A DNA stretch of 64,000 bases from Kribbella soli. GTDB taxonomy: Bacteria > Actinomycetota > Actinomycetes > Propionibacteriales > Kribbellaceae. Position 1 is the first letter of the stretch. Every line of letters begins with the position of its first letter. The stretch covers positions 1,116,001 through 1,180,000 of the forward strand of contig NZ_SJJZ01000002.1 in the NCBI RefSeq assembly GCF_004331345.1. Reading direction: 5' to 3'. Positions 34,858 through 44,224 of this stretch are shown piece by piece. The notes beneath the pieces are model-generated. The model was given only the letters and a program-made list of their open reading frames with translations. It ran no database searches and was not told the DNA's origin. The position numbers and the translations under genes are program-made.

Positions 34858-35033
34858 GGGAGGACTCTGGCATGCCTTGTCCAGATCCGCCTCACATTTC
34901 GTCCTGCTGAGAACTTCCACGCCTTCCGCTCGGCGCGGCGGCCACGCCCGGCCGGCTCGCTCAGGCCGTGCTTGTTCTCACGCTCGGCGTTCGCGAAGTG
35001 GCTCAGCGACACCATCAGGTTCAGCGGTTCCAT
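34854..35033 (-). CDS. small basic ORF translationally coupled to the acetyltransferase
   Basis: A 59-residue ORF with a strong ribosome site GGAGGA seven bases before ATG 35033 and a TGA that overlaps the acetyltransferase GTG. It begins MEPLNLMVSLSHFANAERE, then becomes Arg/Lys-rich (RGRRAERKAWKF, NVRRIWTRHARVLP). I do not recognise it; it could be a real small protein, or a leader ORF that feeds ribosomes to the acetyltransferase gene. Confidence 0.5.
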   Translation of the reverse strand: MEPLNLMVSLSHFANAERENKHGLSEPAGRGRRAERKAWKFSAGRNVRRIWTRHARVLP

Positions 35034-35106
35034 CGGTCCGTCCTCCGGTCTCTCGGTGCTTACACGGAGACGTCGGATCCGATCGGCCGAACTCGACATG
35101 CGGCAG

Positions 35107-35601
35107 CTAGGAATCCTTCTCGGTGACGAGCACGAGGCGCCGGAGCAGGCTGTCGAGGCGGGTCCGGTCGGCTGCGGGCAGGTGGTGGATCAGTTCCTCC
35201 TCGACCCGCAGGATGTCGTCGATTCCGCGTTCCCAGAGAGCGCTCCCCGAGTGCGTCAGCGTCGCGACGACCTTGCGGCGGTCGTCGCGGTCGTGCGTGC
35301 GTTCGACGTACCCGCGGCTCTCGAGCGCGTCCAGCCGATTGGTCAGCGCGGCCGGAGACATCCCGAGCTGCCGGGCCAGTTCGCCGGGCGTCGCACGGTA
35401 CGGCGTGCCGCCGCGGCGCAGCATGTGGAGCGTCTTGAACTCCCACAGTTGCAGCCCGTACGCCGCCAGCACGGCTTCTCGCCGGCGCTCGAGGTACCGC
35501 GTCAGCACCTGCAGACGGACGGTGATGCCTTCGACGTCCCGGTCGAGGTCGTCGAGCTCCCCTGCCCAGAGGTCGACGTGTGCGTCTACGAAGTCTTTCA
35601 C
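35107..35601 (-). CDS. MarR-family transcriptional regulator
   Basis: A 164-residue regulator with the winged helix-turn-helix LARQLGMSPAALTNRLDALESRGYVERTHDRDDRRKV (about 78-113), including the conserved DxRxxxV wing. It has an extended N-terminal helix for dimerisation. GTG 35601 faces the divergent TPR gene across a 67-bp control region with two dyads; the dyad next to its own start suggests autoregulation. Ligand unknown. Confidence 0.9.
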   Translation of the reverse strand: MKDFVDAHVDLWAGELDDLDRDVEGITVRLQVLTRYLERRREAVLAAYGLQLWEFKTLHMLRRGGTPYRATPGELARQLGMSPAALTNRLDALESRGYVERTHDRDDRRKVVATLTHSGSALWERGIDDILRVEEELIHHLPAADRTRLDSLLRRLVLVTEKDS

Positions 35602-35605
35602 CCGA

Positions 35606-35631
35606 CTAACTTTTCAGCCGCTGAAGGTTAG
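35606..35631. promoter_or_regulatory. MarR-type operator next to the regulator's own start
   Basis: An inverted repeat with inner arms TTCAGC-C-GCTGAA (35613-35625) and outer arms CTAAC/GTTAG (35606-35610, 35627-35631). It abuts GTG 35601 and lies downstream of the minus-strand TTGACA (35638-35633), as expected for autorepression. Confidence 0.65.
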
Positions 35632-35661
35632 TTGTCAAATATTTCGATGTCGAAATACTGT
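35632..35661 (+). promoter_or_regulatory. promoter of the TPR gene with a perfect 8-bp inverted repeat in its spacer
   Basis: TTGTCA (35632-35637), 18-bp spacer and TACTGT (35656-35661) place the transcript start at ATG 35669. The spacer holds TATTTCGA-TG-TCGAAATA (35640-35657). The -35 region is itself palindromic (TTGTCAA), so the same bases serve both divergent promoters. Confidence 0.65.
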
Positions 35662-35668
35662 GATGGGC

Positions 35669-36403
35669 ATGAGCCAACTCGCAGCCGTCGATGTCGTCAC
35701 CGCCGCCACCCACCTGATACGCGCCGGCCAGTGGGCCGCTGCGACCGACCTGCTGACCGCCGCCCGGCCTGACGATGCCGCCGAGCGTGAGGTGCTCGCG
35801 TTGGGACTGGCCGAGGTCACCGTCGACCAGGACTTCGGGCAGCAGACCGACCACGCCTCTCCCGCGCTCGCAGCCGTCCCCGGCGATTCGTGGGACCTCG
35901 CGATGCTGAAGTTCCGCAAGGACTATGCGAGCGCGCTGTTCCAGTCCGGCGGCAAGAACCTGAGTGAGCGCGCTCTCACGCTCATCGACGAGGCTCCCGA
36001 CGACGGCCGACGCGGCGCCGCGAACTTCTGGGCGGGCGCGATGGCCGACAACGTGTACGAGCAGCCCGCGGAGGCCATCGAGTACTACGAGACCGCCTTG
36101 GAGCTGGGTGAGAAGTGCGACGACGAGTGGCTGACGTCGATGGCGCTCCGGCATCTCGGGTACCACACTCATGCAGCCGGCGATCTGGCGCTCGCGCGGA
36201 CGCAGTGGGAGCGGTCGACCGAGCTCCTGCAGAAAGCCGGGTACCTGCGCCCCGCGCTTGCTCAGCAGACCATGCTCGCCGTCCTGCTCCGCGACGAGGG
36301 TGACGCCGCGGGCTCACGGGCGCTCGCGACCGAGGTCAACCGCTGGGCCCGTCAGTTGGGCATCCCGTTCATCATCCAGGAGACCGCGGAGCTCATAGCC
36401 TGA
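35669..36403 (+). CDS. tetratricopeptide-repeat protein
   Basis: A 244-residue cytosolic protein of TPR-like helix pairs (AIEYYETALELGEKCDD, MALRHLGYHTHAAGDLALARTQWE, AGYLRPALAQQTMLAVLLRDEG). The N-terminal part (AATHLIRAGQWAAATDLL) also scores as a repeat. No enzyme motif; probably protein binding. ATG 35669 is 7 nt after the -10, so it is chosen over ATG 35663, which lies only 1 nt after it. It is divergent from the MarR gene and likely under its control. Its end overlaps the convergent DUF2071 gene by 11 bp. Confidence 0.7.
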   Translation: MSQLAAVDVVTAATHLIRAGQWAAATDLLTAARPDDAAEREVLALGLAEVTVDQDFGQQTDHASPALAAVPGDSWDLAMLKFRKDYASALFQSGGKNLSERALTLIDEAPDDGRRGAANFWAGAMADNVYEQPAEAIEYYETALELGEKCDDEWLTSMALRHLGYHTHAAGDLALARTQWERSTELLQKAGYLRPALAQQTMLAVLLRDEGDAAGSRALATEVNRWARQLGIPFIIQETAELIA

Positions 36404-37103
36404 GCGGTACGCCGAACTCCGCGGGAACGCCGGCGCTGAACGCGACATGGTCCGGCGGGCGGTCGGGCGGCACGAGGCCCACGGATCGCAGCAGCCCGTC
36501 GACGTCCAGCGCCGTAAGGCTTGCGGCGTGGAGGATCCAGGGCGGGTGCTCGTTCGGCAGGTACCAGGTGCGACCGGCGCGGTGGACGTGCAGTCCCCAC
36601 CGCGCGGTGAGGAAGTCCTCCAACGGCCCGGCCTGCAGGCGTTCGCCCATCTCGACGCCGACGAGCGCTTGCACGCCGGACTGACGGACGGTCGACGCGT
36701 ACGTGTGATGGCTTTCGTGCCGTTCGTGGCACATCCGCGCCCAGCGGTACGGGAGCCCGAACACCGTGCGCGCGGTTGCCACCACAGCCAGCCGGTTCGC
36801 GTCGAGGCTCAGGAACACCACACCACGCCGGCCCGTCTCGTCCACGGAGTACAGCCGGATGTTCGTCTCCAGGAACGATCCGAAGTACGGAACGGACGGG
36901 CCGTGCGGGAGTCCGGTGTCGATCATCCGGAACGGGACCAGGCCGACGTACGTGCGTCCCTCGAAGGTGTCCGGCCGGGTCCCCGGCGGGAAGAAGTACG
37001 CGACGTCGGCCGGCGCGAAAGCCCAGTGCACAAACGTCAGATCCAGCCACCGCTGCCGCAGAATCCGCGTCCGCGGCAGCCCCGGCGCTACCGGCCAGCT
37101 CAT
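36393..37103 (-). CDS. DUF2071 (YqjF-like) family protein
   Basis: A 236-residue protein matching the DUF2071 pattern: RQRWLDLTFVHWAFAP near the N-terminus, VGLVPFRMIDTGLP, the strand YFGSFLETNIRLYSVDETGRRGVVFLSLDANRL, and a Tyr/Trp-rich C-terminal half (GRTWYLPNEHPPW). The fold relates to acetoacetate decarboxylase but the catalytic lysine is not evident. Function unknown. Confidence 0.8.
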   Translation of the reverse strand: MSWPVAPGLPRTRILRQRWLDLTFVHWAFAPADVAYFFPPGTRPDTFEGRTYVGLVPFRMIDTGLPHGPSVPYFGSFLETNIRLYSVDETGRRGVVFLSLDANRLAVVATARTVFGLPYRWARMCHERHESHHTYASTVRQSGVQALVGVEMGERLQAGPLEDFLTARWGLHVHRAGRTWYLPNEHPPWILHAASLTALDVDGLLRSVGLVPPDRPPDHVAFSAGVPAEFGVPLRL

Positions 37104-37121
37104 GCAACCGAGCGTATCCCC

Positions 37122-38123
37122 CTAGGACGAGAACGCGGCGTCGAAGGACGCGGTTGGTGGGTCGAAAGCGAGGGAGCGGACGAACTGGAGGGCTTCGGCG
37201 GCGCCGACCAGGCGGTCCATGCCGGCGTCTTCCCACTCCACCGAGATCGGGCCGTCGTACCCGATCGAGTTGAGCATCCGGAAACACGCCTCCCACGGGA
37301 CGTCCCCGTGCCCGGTCGAGACGAAGTCCCAGCCGCGGCGCGGGTCGCCCCAGGCCAGATGCGAACCCATCCGGCCGTTGCGCCCGTTGCCGACCTGACG
37401 CTTCGCGTCCTTGCAGTCGACGTGGTAGATCCGGTCCTTGAAGTCCCACAGGAACCCGACCGGGTCCAGGTCCTGCCAGACGAAGTGCGACGGGTCCCAG
37501 TTCAGCCCGAACGCCTCCCGGTGCCCGATCGCCTCCAGCGTCGCGGTCGTCGACCAGTAGTCGTATGCGATCTCCGACGGGTGCACCTCGTGCGCAAAGC
37601 GCACGGCCACCTCATCGAACACGTCGAGGATCGGGTTCCACCGATCCGCGAAATCCCGGTACCCGGCCTCGATCATCGCCGGCGGCACCGGCGGGAACAT
37701 CGCGACCGTCTTCCAGATCGACGAACCGGTGAACCCGACCACCACGTCCACGCCGAGCGCCCGCGCCGCCCGCGCGGTCGTCTTCATCTCCTCGGCCGCA
37801 CGCTGCCGGACACCCTCCGGATCGCCGTCGCCCCAGATGTGCGCGGGCAGGATCGCCTGGTGCCGCTGGTCGATCGGGTCGTCGCAGACCGCCTGCCCGA
37901 GCAGGTGGTTGGAGATCGTCCACACCTTCAGGTTGTGCTTCTCGAGGATGTCCAGCCGGTCCCGGACGTACGCCGGGTCCTCGGCGGCACGTCGTACGTC
38001 GAGATGGTCGCCCCAGCAGGCGATCTCGAGTCCTTCGTATCCCCACGACGACGCGAGCCGAGCCACCTCCTCGAACGGCAGGTCGGCCCACTGGCCGGTG
38101 AACAACGTGATAGGTCGAGCCAT
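37122..38123 (-). CDS. sugar phosphate isomerase/epimerase (AP endonuclease 2/IolE-like TIM barrel)
   Basis: A 333-residue TIM-barrel protein of the xylose-isomerase-like superfamily. Metal-ligand segments are visible: [46 protein letters not shown] and [12 protein letters not shown]. It sits downstream of xylose isomerase in the same direction with 157 bp between and AAGGAGA before ATG 38123, so it may belong to the sugar operon or have its own promoter. Likely acts on a keto or inositol-type sugar intermediate; substrate unproven. Confidence 0.82.
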   Translation of the reverse strand: MARPITLFTGQWADLPFEEVARLASSWGYEGLEIACWGDHLDVRRAAEDPAYVRDRLDILEKHNLKVWTISNHLLGQAVCDDPIDQRHQAILPAHIWGDGDPEGVRQRAAEEMKTTARAARALGVDVVVGFTGSSIWKTVAMFPPVPPAMIEAGYRDFADRWNPILDVFDEVAVRFAHEVHPSEIAYDYWSTTATLEAIGHREAFGLNWDPSHFVWQDLDPVGFLWDFKDRIYHVDCKDAKRQVGNGRNGRMGSHLAWGDPRRGWDFVSTGHGDVPWEACFRMLNSIGYDGPISVEWEDAGMDRLVGAAEALQFVRSLAFDPPTASFDAAFSS

Positions 38124-38280
38124 GTCCTTCTCCTTGTCAGGGGATCCCGGCGTTCCCGCCGCCGGCCCGGATGACGGGTTCATCAGGCCGCGATCAGGGC
38201 GAGCACGAGAAGGCACAGCAAGGTGCGCTCCATCACTAGGATCCCGTGCTCTGCCCTGCGCGGGAGTACTACCGGCTAGA

Positions 38281-39441
38281 TCAACGGACGCCGAGCAGGT
38301 GCTCCATCGCCAACTGGTCCAGCCTTTCGAATCCGAGACCGCGCTCGGCCAGCGCGTCCCGGTCGTACGTCGCGTTGCGGAGGTCGTCCAGCGACTCACC
38401 CTCGGCCAGGGTGGGTTCGGACAGCTCCGCGACACGTGCGGCGGCGAGTGCCTCCGCGACCTCGGGGTCGGCACGGAACGCCTGCACCTTGTCGCGCAGG
38501 ATCAGGTAGTTCCGCATGCAGCCACGAGCGGTCTCCCAGACGCCTTCCTCGTCCTCGGTCCGCGGCGGCTTGTAGTCGAAGTGGATGTGCCCGTCGTACG
38601 CCGGGTAGCTTCCGGACCCCTGCAGTACGTCGACCGTCCAGAAGGCCTCGCGCAAGTTCCCGGCGCCGAACCGCAGGTCCTGGTCGAACCGCGGACCGTG
38701 CTGACCGTTCAGGTCGATGTGGTACAGCTTCCCGTGCCACAAGGCCTGCGCGATCCCGTGCGCGTAGTTCAGCGACGCCATCTGCTCGTGCCCGACCTCG
38801 GGGTTGATCCCGACCAGTTCGGGGTCGGCGAGATCGTTGATGAAGGCAATCGCGTGCCCGATCGAGGGGAGCAGGATGTCCCCGCGCGGCTCGTTCGGCT
38901 TCGGCTCGATCGCGAACCGGATGTTGTACCCCTGCTCGCGCACGTACGCGCAGAGGATGTCCATCGACTCCTTGTAGCGATCGAGCGCGGCCCGCACATC
39001 CTTCGAGCCGCCGGACTCCGCACCTTCACGACCGCCCCAGAGCACGTACGTCGTCGCGCCCAGCTCGGCCGCGAGGTCGACGTTGCGAAGCACCTTCGCC
39101 AGCGCGTACCGCCGTACCTGGCGATCGTTGGCGGTCAGACCGCCGTCCTTGAACACCGGGTGGGCGAACAGGTTCGTGGTCATCATCTCGACGGCCATGC
39201 CGGTCTCGGCCAGCGCCTTGCTGAACCGCTCCAGCACCTGTCCGCGGGTGGAGTCGTCGGGTACGACGTCGTCGTCGTGGAACGTGACCGCCGCGGCGCC
39301 CAGTTCCGCGAGCTTCTCGACCGCGTGCACCGGGTCCATCTTCGGGCGGACCGCCGTACCGAAGACGTCGACGCCTTCCCAGCCGACGGTCCACAGACCG
39401 AAGGAGAACTTGTCGTCCTTGGTCGGGGTGTAGTCATTCAT
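38281..39441 (-). CDS. xylA: xylose isomerase
   Basis: The enzyme converts D-xylose to D-xylulose (and glucose to fructose) in the cytosol. The 386-residue length and the motifs [24 protein letters not shown] (catalytic His/Asp), [19 protein letters not shown] (metal Glu and Lys), NPEVGHEQM and [18 protein letters not shown] (metal ligands) match class I actinobacterial xylose isomerases. ATG 39441 overlaps the TGA of the Gfo/Idh gene. No xylulokinase gene is in the window, so the next pathway step must be encoded elsewhere. Confidence 0.96.
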   Translation of the reverse strand: MNDYTPTKDDKFSFGLWTVGWEGVDVFGTAVRPKMDPVHAVEKLAELGAAAVTFHDDDVVPDDSTRGQVLERFSKALAETGMAVEMMTTNLFAHPVFKDGGLTANDRQVRRYALAKVLRNVDLAAELGATTYVLWGGREGAESGGSKDVRAALDRYKESMDILCAYVREQGYNIRFAIEPKPNEPRGDILLPSIGHAIAFINDLADPELVGINPEVGHEQMASLNYAHGIAQALWHGKLYHIDLNGQHGPRFDQDLRFGAGNLREAFWTVDVLQGSGSYPAYDGHIHFDYKPPRTEDEEGVWETARGCMRNYLILRDKVQAFRADPEVAEALAAARVAELSEPTLAEGESLDDLRNATYDRDALAERGLGFERLDQLAMEHLLGVR

Positions 39442-40601
39442 TCAGGAATCTCCTGCCATTGTCGGGATGCCGAGCTGGCCTCGACCGCGGCCAGCACGCG
39501 CTGGACTCGCAGCCCGTCGGCGAACGACGGTTCCGGATCGGCGCCTTCGGCGATCGCGGTGACCAGGTCGACGACCTGATGGGTGAACCCGTGCTCGTAG
39601 CCGAGCAGGTGGCCGGGTGGCCACCACGCCGCGACGTACGGGTGGTCGGGTTCGGTGGCGAGGATGCGGCGGAAACCTGCCGTCCTCGAGTCCTCGGTGG
39701 CGTCGTAGTAGTGCAGGAGATTCATGTCCTCGAAGTCGAACGCCAGACTGCCGAGGCTTCCGTTGATCTCGATCCGGATCGCGTTCTTCCGGCCGGTCGC
39801 GAAGCGGGTCGCTTCGAAGACGCCCAGCGCGCCGGAGCGGAACGTGGCCAGGAACACGGCCGCGTCGTCGACCGTGACGGGTCCACGCTCGGTGCCCGCC
39901 GTACCGGCCAGTCCCGAGTGCTCCGCGGCGACAGGCCGCTCCTTGACGAACGTCTCGAGCCGCGCACTCACCTCACCGATCGTGTCGCCGGTGATGTACT
40001 GCGTCAGGTCGATGATGTGCGCGCCGATATCGCCGAGCGCGCCCGACCCCGCCTTCTCCTTGTCCAGCCGCCACGACAGCGGCGCCTCCGGATCGGCGAT
40101 CCAGTCCTGGAGGTACTGCGCCCGGACGTGGCGGATCGTGCCGAGCTTGCCGTCGGCAACGAGCCGGCGGGCCAGCCCGATGGCCGGCACCCGGCGGTAG
40201 GTGAACCCGACCATCGACCTGATCCCCTTGGCCCTGGCCGCCTCGGCGGCCGCGGTCATCGCCTCGGCCTCCTCGACGGTGTTGGCCAGCGGCTTCTCGC
40301 ACAGGACGTGCTTGCCGGCCTCCAGGGCTGCGATCGCGATCTCGGCGTGGCTGTCGCCCGGCGTGCACACGTCGACCAGCTGGATGTCGTCGCGACCGAG
40401 CAGCTTGCGCCAGTCGGTCTCGGTCTCCTTCCAGCCGAGTTTCGTCGCGGCCGCCTGGACGGCCTCGGCGTTGCGGCCGCACAGCACGTTCATGGCGGGG
40501 TTCAGTGGCAGGTCGAAGAAGCGCGGCGCGCTCCGCCAGGCCTGCGAATGGGCCGCCCCCATGAACGCGTAGCCGATCAGGCCGATGCCCAGGTTCTCCA
40601 T
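39438..40601 (-). CDS. Gfo/Idh/MocA-family NAD(P)-dependent sugar dehydrogenase
   Basis: A 387-residue oxidoreductase with the Rossmann start [31 protein letters not shown], and the family signature [14 protein letters not shown] with the conserved Lys, plus [10 protein letters not shown] carrying the catalytic His/Asp pair. Located between the binding protein and xylA in one operon, it probably oxidises a pentose or related sugar. AGGAG-like sequence precedes ATG 40601. The gene ends in the ATGA overlap with xylA. Confidence 0.88.
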   Translation of the reverse strand: MENLGIGLIGYAFMGAAHSQAWRSAPRFFDLPLNPAMNVLCGRNAEAVQAAATKLGWKETETDWRKLLGRDDIQLVDVCTPGDSHAEIAIAALEAGKHVLCEKPLANTVEEAEAMTAAAEAARAKGIRSMVGFTYRRVPAIGLARRLVADGKLGTIRHVRAQYLQDWIADPEAPLSWRLDKEKAGSGALGDIGAHIIDLTQYITGDTIGEVSARLETFVKERPVAAEHSGLAGTAGTERGPVTVDDAAVFLATFRSGALGVFEATRFATGRKNAIRIEINGSLGSLAFDFEDMNLLHYYDATEDSRTAGFRRILATEPDHPYVAAWWPPGHLLGYEHGFTHQVVDLVTAIAEGADPEPSFADGLRVQRVLAAVEASSASRQWQEIPE

Positions 40602-40622
40602 GACTCTCCTAGCTCTCTCGAA

Positions 40623-41660
40623 TCAGCTCTCGAATGCGGTGGGCAGGTACTGGTCCACGTTGTCCTTGGTCACCACCGGCGCGTACAGCTGCACGGTGCG
40701 CGGCACCTCGACCTCCACCAGGTCGCCGAGGGCCTTCTTCTGCACCAGCAGCCGCGCCAGCCGGACGCCGTCGGCGCCCTGCGTGGACGGGTAGATGACG
40801 GTGGCCTTGAGCAACGAGCTGCCGGACTTGATGTCCCGCATCACGTTCGCCGAACCGGCCCCGCCGACCACGAAGAACTCCTTGCGGCCGGAGTTCTTGA
40901 TCGCGGCCATCACGCCGACGCCCTGGTCGTCGTCGTGGTTCCAGATCGCGTCGAGCTTCGGCGCCGCCTGCAGCAGGTTCGCCGCGGCCTTCTCACCGGA
41001 CTCCACGGTGAACTCGGCGGCCACCCGGTTGCTGACCTTCAGGCCGCAGTCGGCGAGCGCCTCCTTGAAACCCTTGCTGCGGTCCTGAGTCAACGGCAGC
41101 GAGTCGATCCCGGCGATCTCCGCGACCACCGCGTCCTTCTTGCCCTTCAGCTGCTGGCAGACGTACGTGCCGGCCGACACGCCCATCCCGTGGTTGTCGC
41201 CGAGCACCGTCGTACGGGCGGCGAACGGGCTGTCGAACTCGCGGTCCACGTTCACCACCGTGATGCCGGCCTCCATCGCCTTCGTCGCGACCGGGGTGAG
41301 CGCGGCCCCGTCGAACGGCAGCAGGACGATCGCGTCGACCTTCTGGTTGATGAACGTCTCGACCTGGCTGATCTGCAGGTTCACGTCGTTGGTGCCTTCG
41401 GCGACGATCAGTTCGACGTCGGAGAACTTCTTCGCCTCCGCCTGGGTGGCCTTGGTGATCGCACCCATCCAGCCGTGGTCGGCGGCCGGTGCGGAGAACC
41501 CGATCTTGACCTTCTTGCCGGGTTCGTCGTTCTTCACCGCGGCCTGTTCGGCCGGTGCGGCCTTGTCCTCCTCGGCCTTGGGTGTGTTGCTCGTACAGGC
41601 GGCGAGTGCGAGCACACTCAACCCTGCGATCACGAGTGTTCGAGCGGTACTTCGGGACAT
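40623..41660 (-). CDS. sugar ABC transporter substrate-binding lipoprotein (RbsB/XylF family)
   Basis: A 345-residue periplasmic-binding-protein-like lipoprotein. Signal peptide ends in lipobox LAAC (Cys about 22). The mature part follows family-4 layout: KIGFSAPAADHGWMGAI, VDAIVLLPFDGAALTPV, and NHDDDQGVGVMAAIKN. It binds a sugar, here most likely D-xylose given xylA in the operon. ATG 41660 has GGAGG just ahead. Confidence 0.92.
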   Translation of the reverse strand: MSRSTARTLVIAGLSVLALAACTSNTPKAEEDKAAPAEQAAVKNDEPGKKVKIGFSAPAADHGWMGAITKATQAEAKKFSDVELIVAEGTNDVNLQISQVETFINQKVDAIVLLPFDGAALTPVATKAMEAGITVVNVDREFDSPFAARTTVLGDNHGMGVSAGTYVCQQLKGKKDAVVAEIAGIDSLPLTQDRSKGFKEALADCGLKVSNRVAAEFTVESGEKAAANLLQAAPKLDAIWNHDDDQGVGVMAAIKNSGRKEFFVVGGAGSANVMRDIKSGSSLLKATVIYPSTQGADGVRLARLLVQKKALGDLVEVEVPRTVQLYAPVVTKDNVDQYLPTAFES

Positions 41661-41675
41661 CGTTGTCCTCCTCTG

Positions 41676-42725
41676 TCAGCTGGTGGAACGACGCGCCAGC
41701 CGTTGCTGGAGGAGGACGGCGACCACGATGATCGCGCCCTTCGCCACCGACTGGGCGGAGATGCTCAGGTTGTTGAGGGTGAAGACGTTGTTCAACGTCG
41801 TGAAGATCAGTACGCCGAACACGGTGCCGACGATCGTGCCGCGGCCACCGGACAGCAACGTGCCACCGATCACCACCGCCGCGATCGCATCGAGTTCGTA
41901 CAACTGACCGTGGGTCGAGCTCCCCGTTGTGGTCCGCGCCATCAGCATCACCGCGGCGATCCCGCAGCACAGCCCGGCCAGGACGTACAGCGCCACGGTG
42001 TGACGCTGGACCTTGATGCCCGCCAGGCGGGCGGCCTCGGCGTTCCCGCCGACAGCGAACGTGCGGCGGCCGAAGGTGGTCCGGTTCAGCAGCACCCAGC
42101 CGGCCGCGGCGACCAGCAGGAAGATCCAGATCAGCACCGGTACGCCGATCAGCGAGCCGCCGAAGAAGTCCTCGAACGAGTTGACCGTGATGATCTGGGT
42201 CTTCCGGTCGGAGATGATCTCGGCCAGACCACGGGCCGACGCCAGCATCGCCAAGGTCGCGACGAACGGCACGATCTTGCCGTAGGCAACCAGCAGGCCG
42301 TTGACCAGACCACACGCGGCTCCGACCGCGAGCGCCGTACTGACCATGAAGATCCAGTGGTAGTCGGCGGCCAGCTGCTGGGTCGCCAGCGTGGTCGCCC
42401 AGACCGACGCCAGCGCGACCATCGCGCCGACGCTCAGGTCGATCCCGCCGCCGGTGATGACGAACGTCATCCCGACGCTGACCACCCCGATGACCGCGGC
42501 CAGCCGCAGGATGGTCAGCACGTTCGCACCGGTCGCGAACGTGTCGCCCGCGGTCGCGACGCCGACGATGCACAGCAGCACCAGGGCGACGACGAGCCCG
42601 AGGTTGCGACCGAAGCCCGACCTCAGCAGGTCGGTCCTCGACCGTGGCCTCGCCGGCTGGGTGACCGTGTCCTGTTTCGATGGAGTCGTGCCACCCTCTT
42701 CTATTCTGTTGGCCTCACTCATCAC
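41676..42725 (-). CDS. sugar ABC transporter permease (RbsC/XylH family)
   Basis: A 349-residue membrane protein with eight to ten helices and the family motif GGIDLSVGAMVAL plus GRRTFAVGGNAEAARLAGI in the coupling region. The N-terminal 30 residues are cytoplasmic and basic. ATG 42725 overlaps the stop of the ATPase gene, confirming co-translation with it. It forms the membrane channel of the xylose importer. Confidence 0.93.
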   Translation of the reverse strand: MMSEANRIEEGGTTPSKQDTVTQPARPRSRTDLLRSGFGRNLGLVVALVLLCIVGVATAGDTFATGANVLTILRLAAVIGVVSVGMTFVITGGGIDLSVGAMVALASVWATTLATQQLAADYHWIFMVSTALAVGAACGLVNGLLVAYGKIVPFVATLAMLASARGLAEIISDRKTQIITVNSFEDFFGGSLIGVPVLIWIFLLVAAAGWVLLNRTTFGRRTFAVGGNAEAARLAGIKVQRHTVALYVLAGLCCGIAAVMLMARTTTGSSTHGQLYELDAIAAVVIGGTLLSGGRGTIVGTVFGVLIFTTLNNVFTLNNLSISAQSVAKGAIIVVAVLLQQRLARRSTS

Positions 42726-44224
42726 CCCGCACTTCCTTCCATCACCAGGTCCAGGACCTGGTGCTCGTCGATCTCTTGCGCGGGCCCCGTGTGGACGGCA
42801 CGCCCCTCCCGCAGTACGACGACCCGGTCCGACAGACCGAGCACTTCCGGAACTTCGCTGGAGACCAGCACGATCGCGACCCCGTTGGACGCCAGCTCCC
42901 GAATCAGCGCGTAGATCTCCGAACGCGCCCCGACATCGACACCCCGGGTCGGCTCGTCGAGAAGCAGCACCCGGCAGTCCCGCAGCAACCAGCGCGCGAG
43001 CACCACCTTCTGCTGATTGCCACCCGACAGGTTGCGCACCGGTTGGTCCACGCCCGGGGGACGCACATCCAGCTCCAGGGCCAACTTCCCGGCCGCCTCC
43101 CGTTCGGCCCGACTGTTCAGGAATCCGCTACTGGCGAACCGGCCCAACGTCGACACCGTGATGTTCTTGAACACCGCCTCGTCGAGCAGCAAAGCCTGGC
43201 TCTTCCGTTCCTCCGGTGCGAGTCCGACACCGGCCTTCACCGCATCCTGCACCCGGCCCGGCCGCAGTACGGCACCGTCGACCCGGACGAATCCGGTCGC
43301 CGCGCGTCGCGCGCCGTACACGGTCTCCAGTACTTCGGAACGCCCGGAGCCGACCAGCCCGGCCAGGCCGACGATCTCGCCGGCGCGAACCTCGAACCCG
43401 ATCCCGGCGAACTCACCGGGGCGGCTCAGATCGACGACGTCGAGCACGACGGGCGCGGCGTCCGGCATCTCGTTGCGGGGCGGGAACACGTACTCGATCG
43501 AGCGCCCGGTCATCAACTGGATGAGTTCCTTGGTCGGCGTCTCGCGGGCGTCGAGACCGGTCGCCACGGTCGCGCCGTCCTTGAGCACCGTGACCCGGTC
43601 GCCGATCTCGCGGATCTCCTCGAGCCGGTGCGAGATGTAGACGACCGCGACCCCGCTCTCGGTCAGGCCGCGGATCACCCGGAACAGGTTCGACACCTCC
43701 TCCGGATCGAGCACCGCGGACGGCTCGTCCATCACGATCAGGCGGGCGTTGCGGGACAGCGCGCGAGCCATGCTGACCACCTGCTGACCGGCGGCCGGCA
43801 GCGAGCCGACGGATCGGTTGGTGGGAATCTCGGGGTGCCCGAGGCCTTGCAGGATCGAGCGTGCCTTGGTGTTCGCCTCGTGGGTCCGGCTGAAGCCGTA
43901 GCGGGTCGGTTCGTGGCCGAGAAAGATGTTCTCGGCAACGGTCAGGTCCGGTACGAGGTCGAGTTCCTGGTAGATCGCGGCGATGCCGCGCTGGATCGCC
44001 GCGGTCGGGCTGTTCAGCTGCACTGGCTCGTCGTTGATCCGGATCATGCCCGCGTCCGGCTGGTGGGCGCCGGTCAGCACCCGGATCAGCGTGGACTTGC
44101 CCGCACCGTTCTGCCCGAGCAGGCAGTGCACCTCACCGGCCCGTACGTCGAGGTCCACACCGTCGAGCGCCCGTACCCCGGGGAACTCCTTGACGATGCC
44201 CATCATGTTCAGCAGGTCCGTCAT
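42722..44224 (-). CDS. sugar ABC transporter ATPase, two-domain (RbsA/XylG family)
   Basis: A 500-residue duplicated ATPase. The N-terminal domain has Walker A GQNGAGKST, a degenerate signature SLPAAGQQ, and Walker B LIVMDEPSAVLD. The C-terminal domain has a changed P-loop (GLVGSGRSE) but a good LSGGNQQK signature and LLLDEPTRGVD, the usual asymmetry of this family. ATG 44224 overlaps the TGA of the ROK repressor gene (ATGA); the long open frame upstream lies inside that gene. Confidence 0.93.
   Translation of the reverse strand: MTDLLNMMGIVKEFPGVRALDGVDLDVRAGEVHCLLGQNGAGKSTLIRVLTGAHQPDAGMIRINDEPVQLNSPTAAIQRGIAAIYQELDLVPDLTVAENIFLGHEPTRYGFSRTHEANTKARSILQGLGHPEIPTNRSVGSLPAAGQQVVSMARALSRNARLIVMDEPSAVLDPEEVSNLFRVIRGLTESGVAVVYISHRLEEIREIGDRVTVLKDGATVATGLDARETPTKELIQLMTGRSIEYVFPPRNEMPDAAPVVLDVVDLSRPGEFAGIGFEVRAGEIVGLAGLVGSGRSEVLETVYGARRAATGFVRVDGAVLRPGRVQDAVKAGVGLAPEERKSQALLLDEAVFKNITVSTLGRFASSGFLNSRAEREAAGKLALELDVRPPGVDQPVRNLSGGNQQKVVLARWLLRDCRVLLLDEPTRGVDVGARSEIYALIRELASNGVAIVLVSSEVPEVLGLSDRVVVLREGRAVHTGPAQEIDEHQVLDLVMEGSAG

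Noticed and set aside
38184..38233. A tiny ORF ([16 protein letters not shown]) upstream of the IolE-like gene
   Set aside because: Sixteen codons, no ribosome site and no conserved partner visible; too little to support a leader peptide or gene.
39459..42914. An 1151-residue plus-strand ORF over the xylose operon
   Set aside because: It is antisense to the dehydrogenase, binding protein and permease, which all have clear family motifs.
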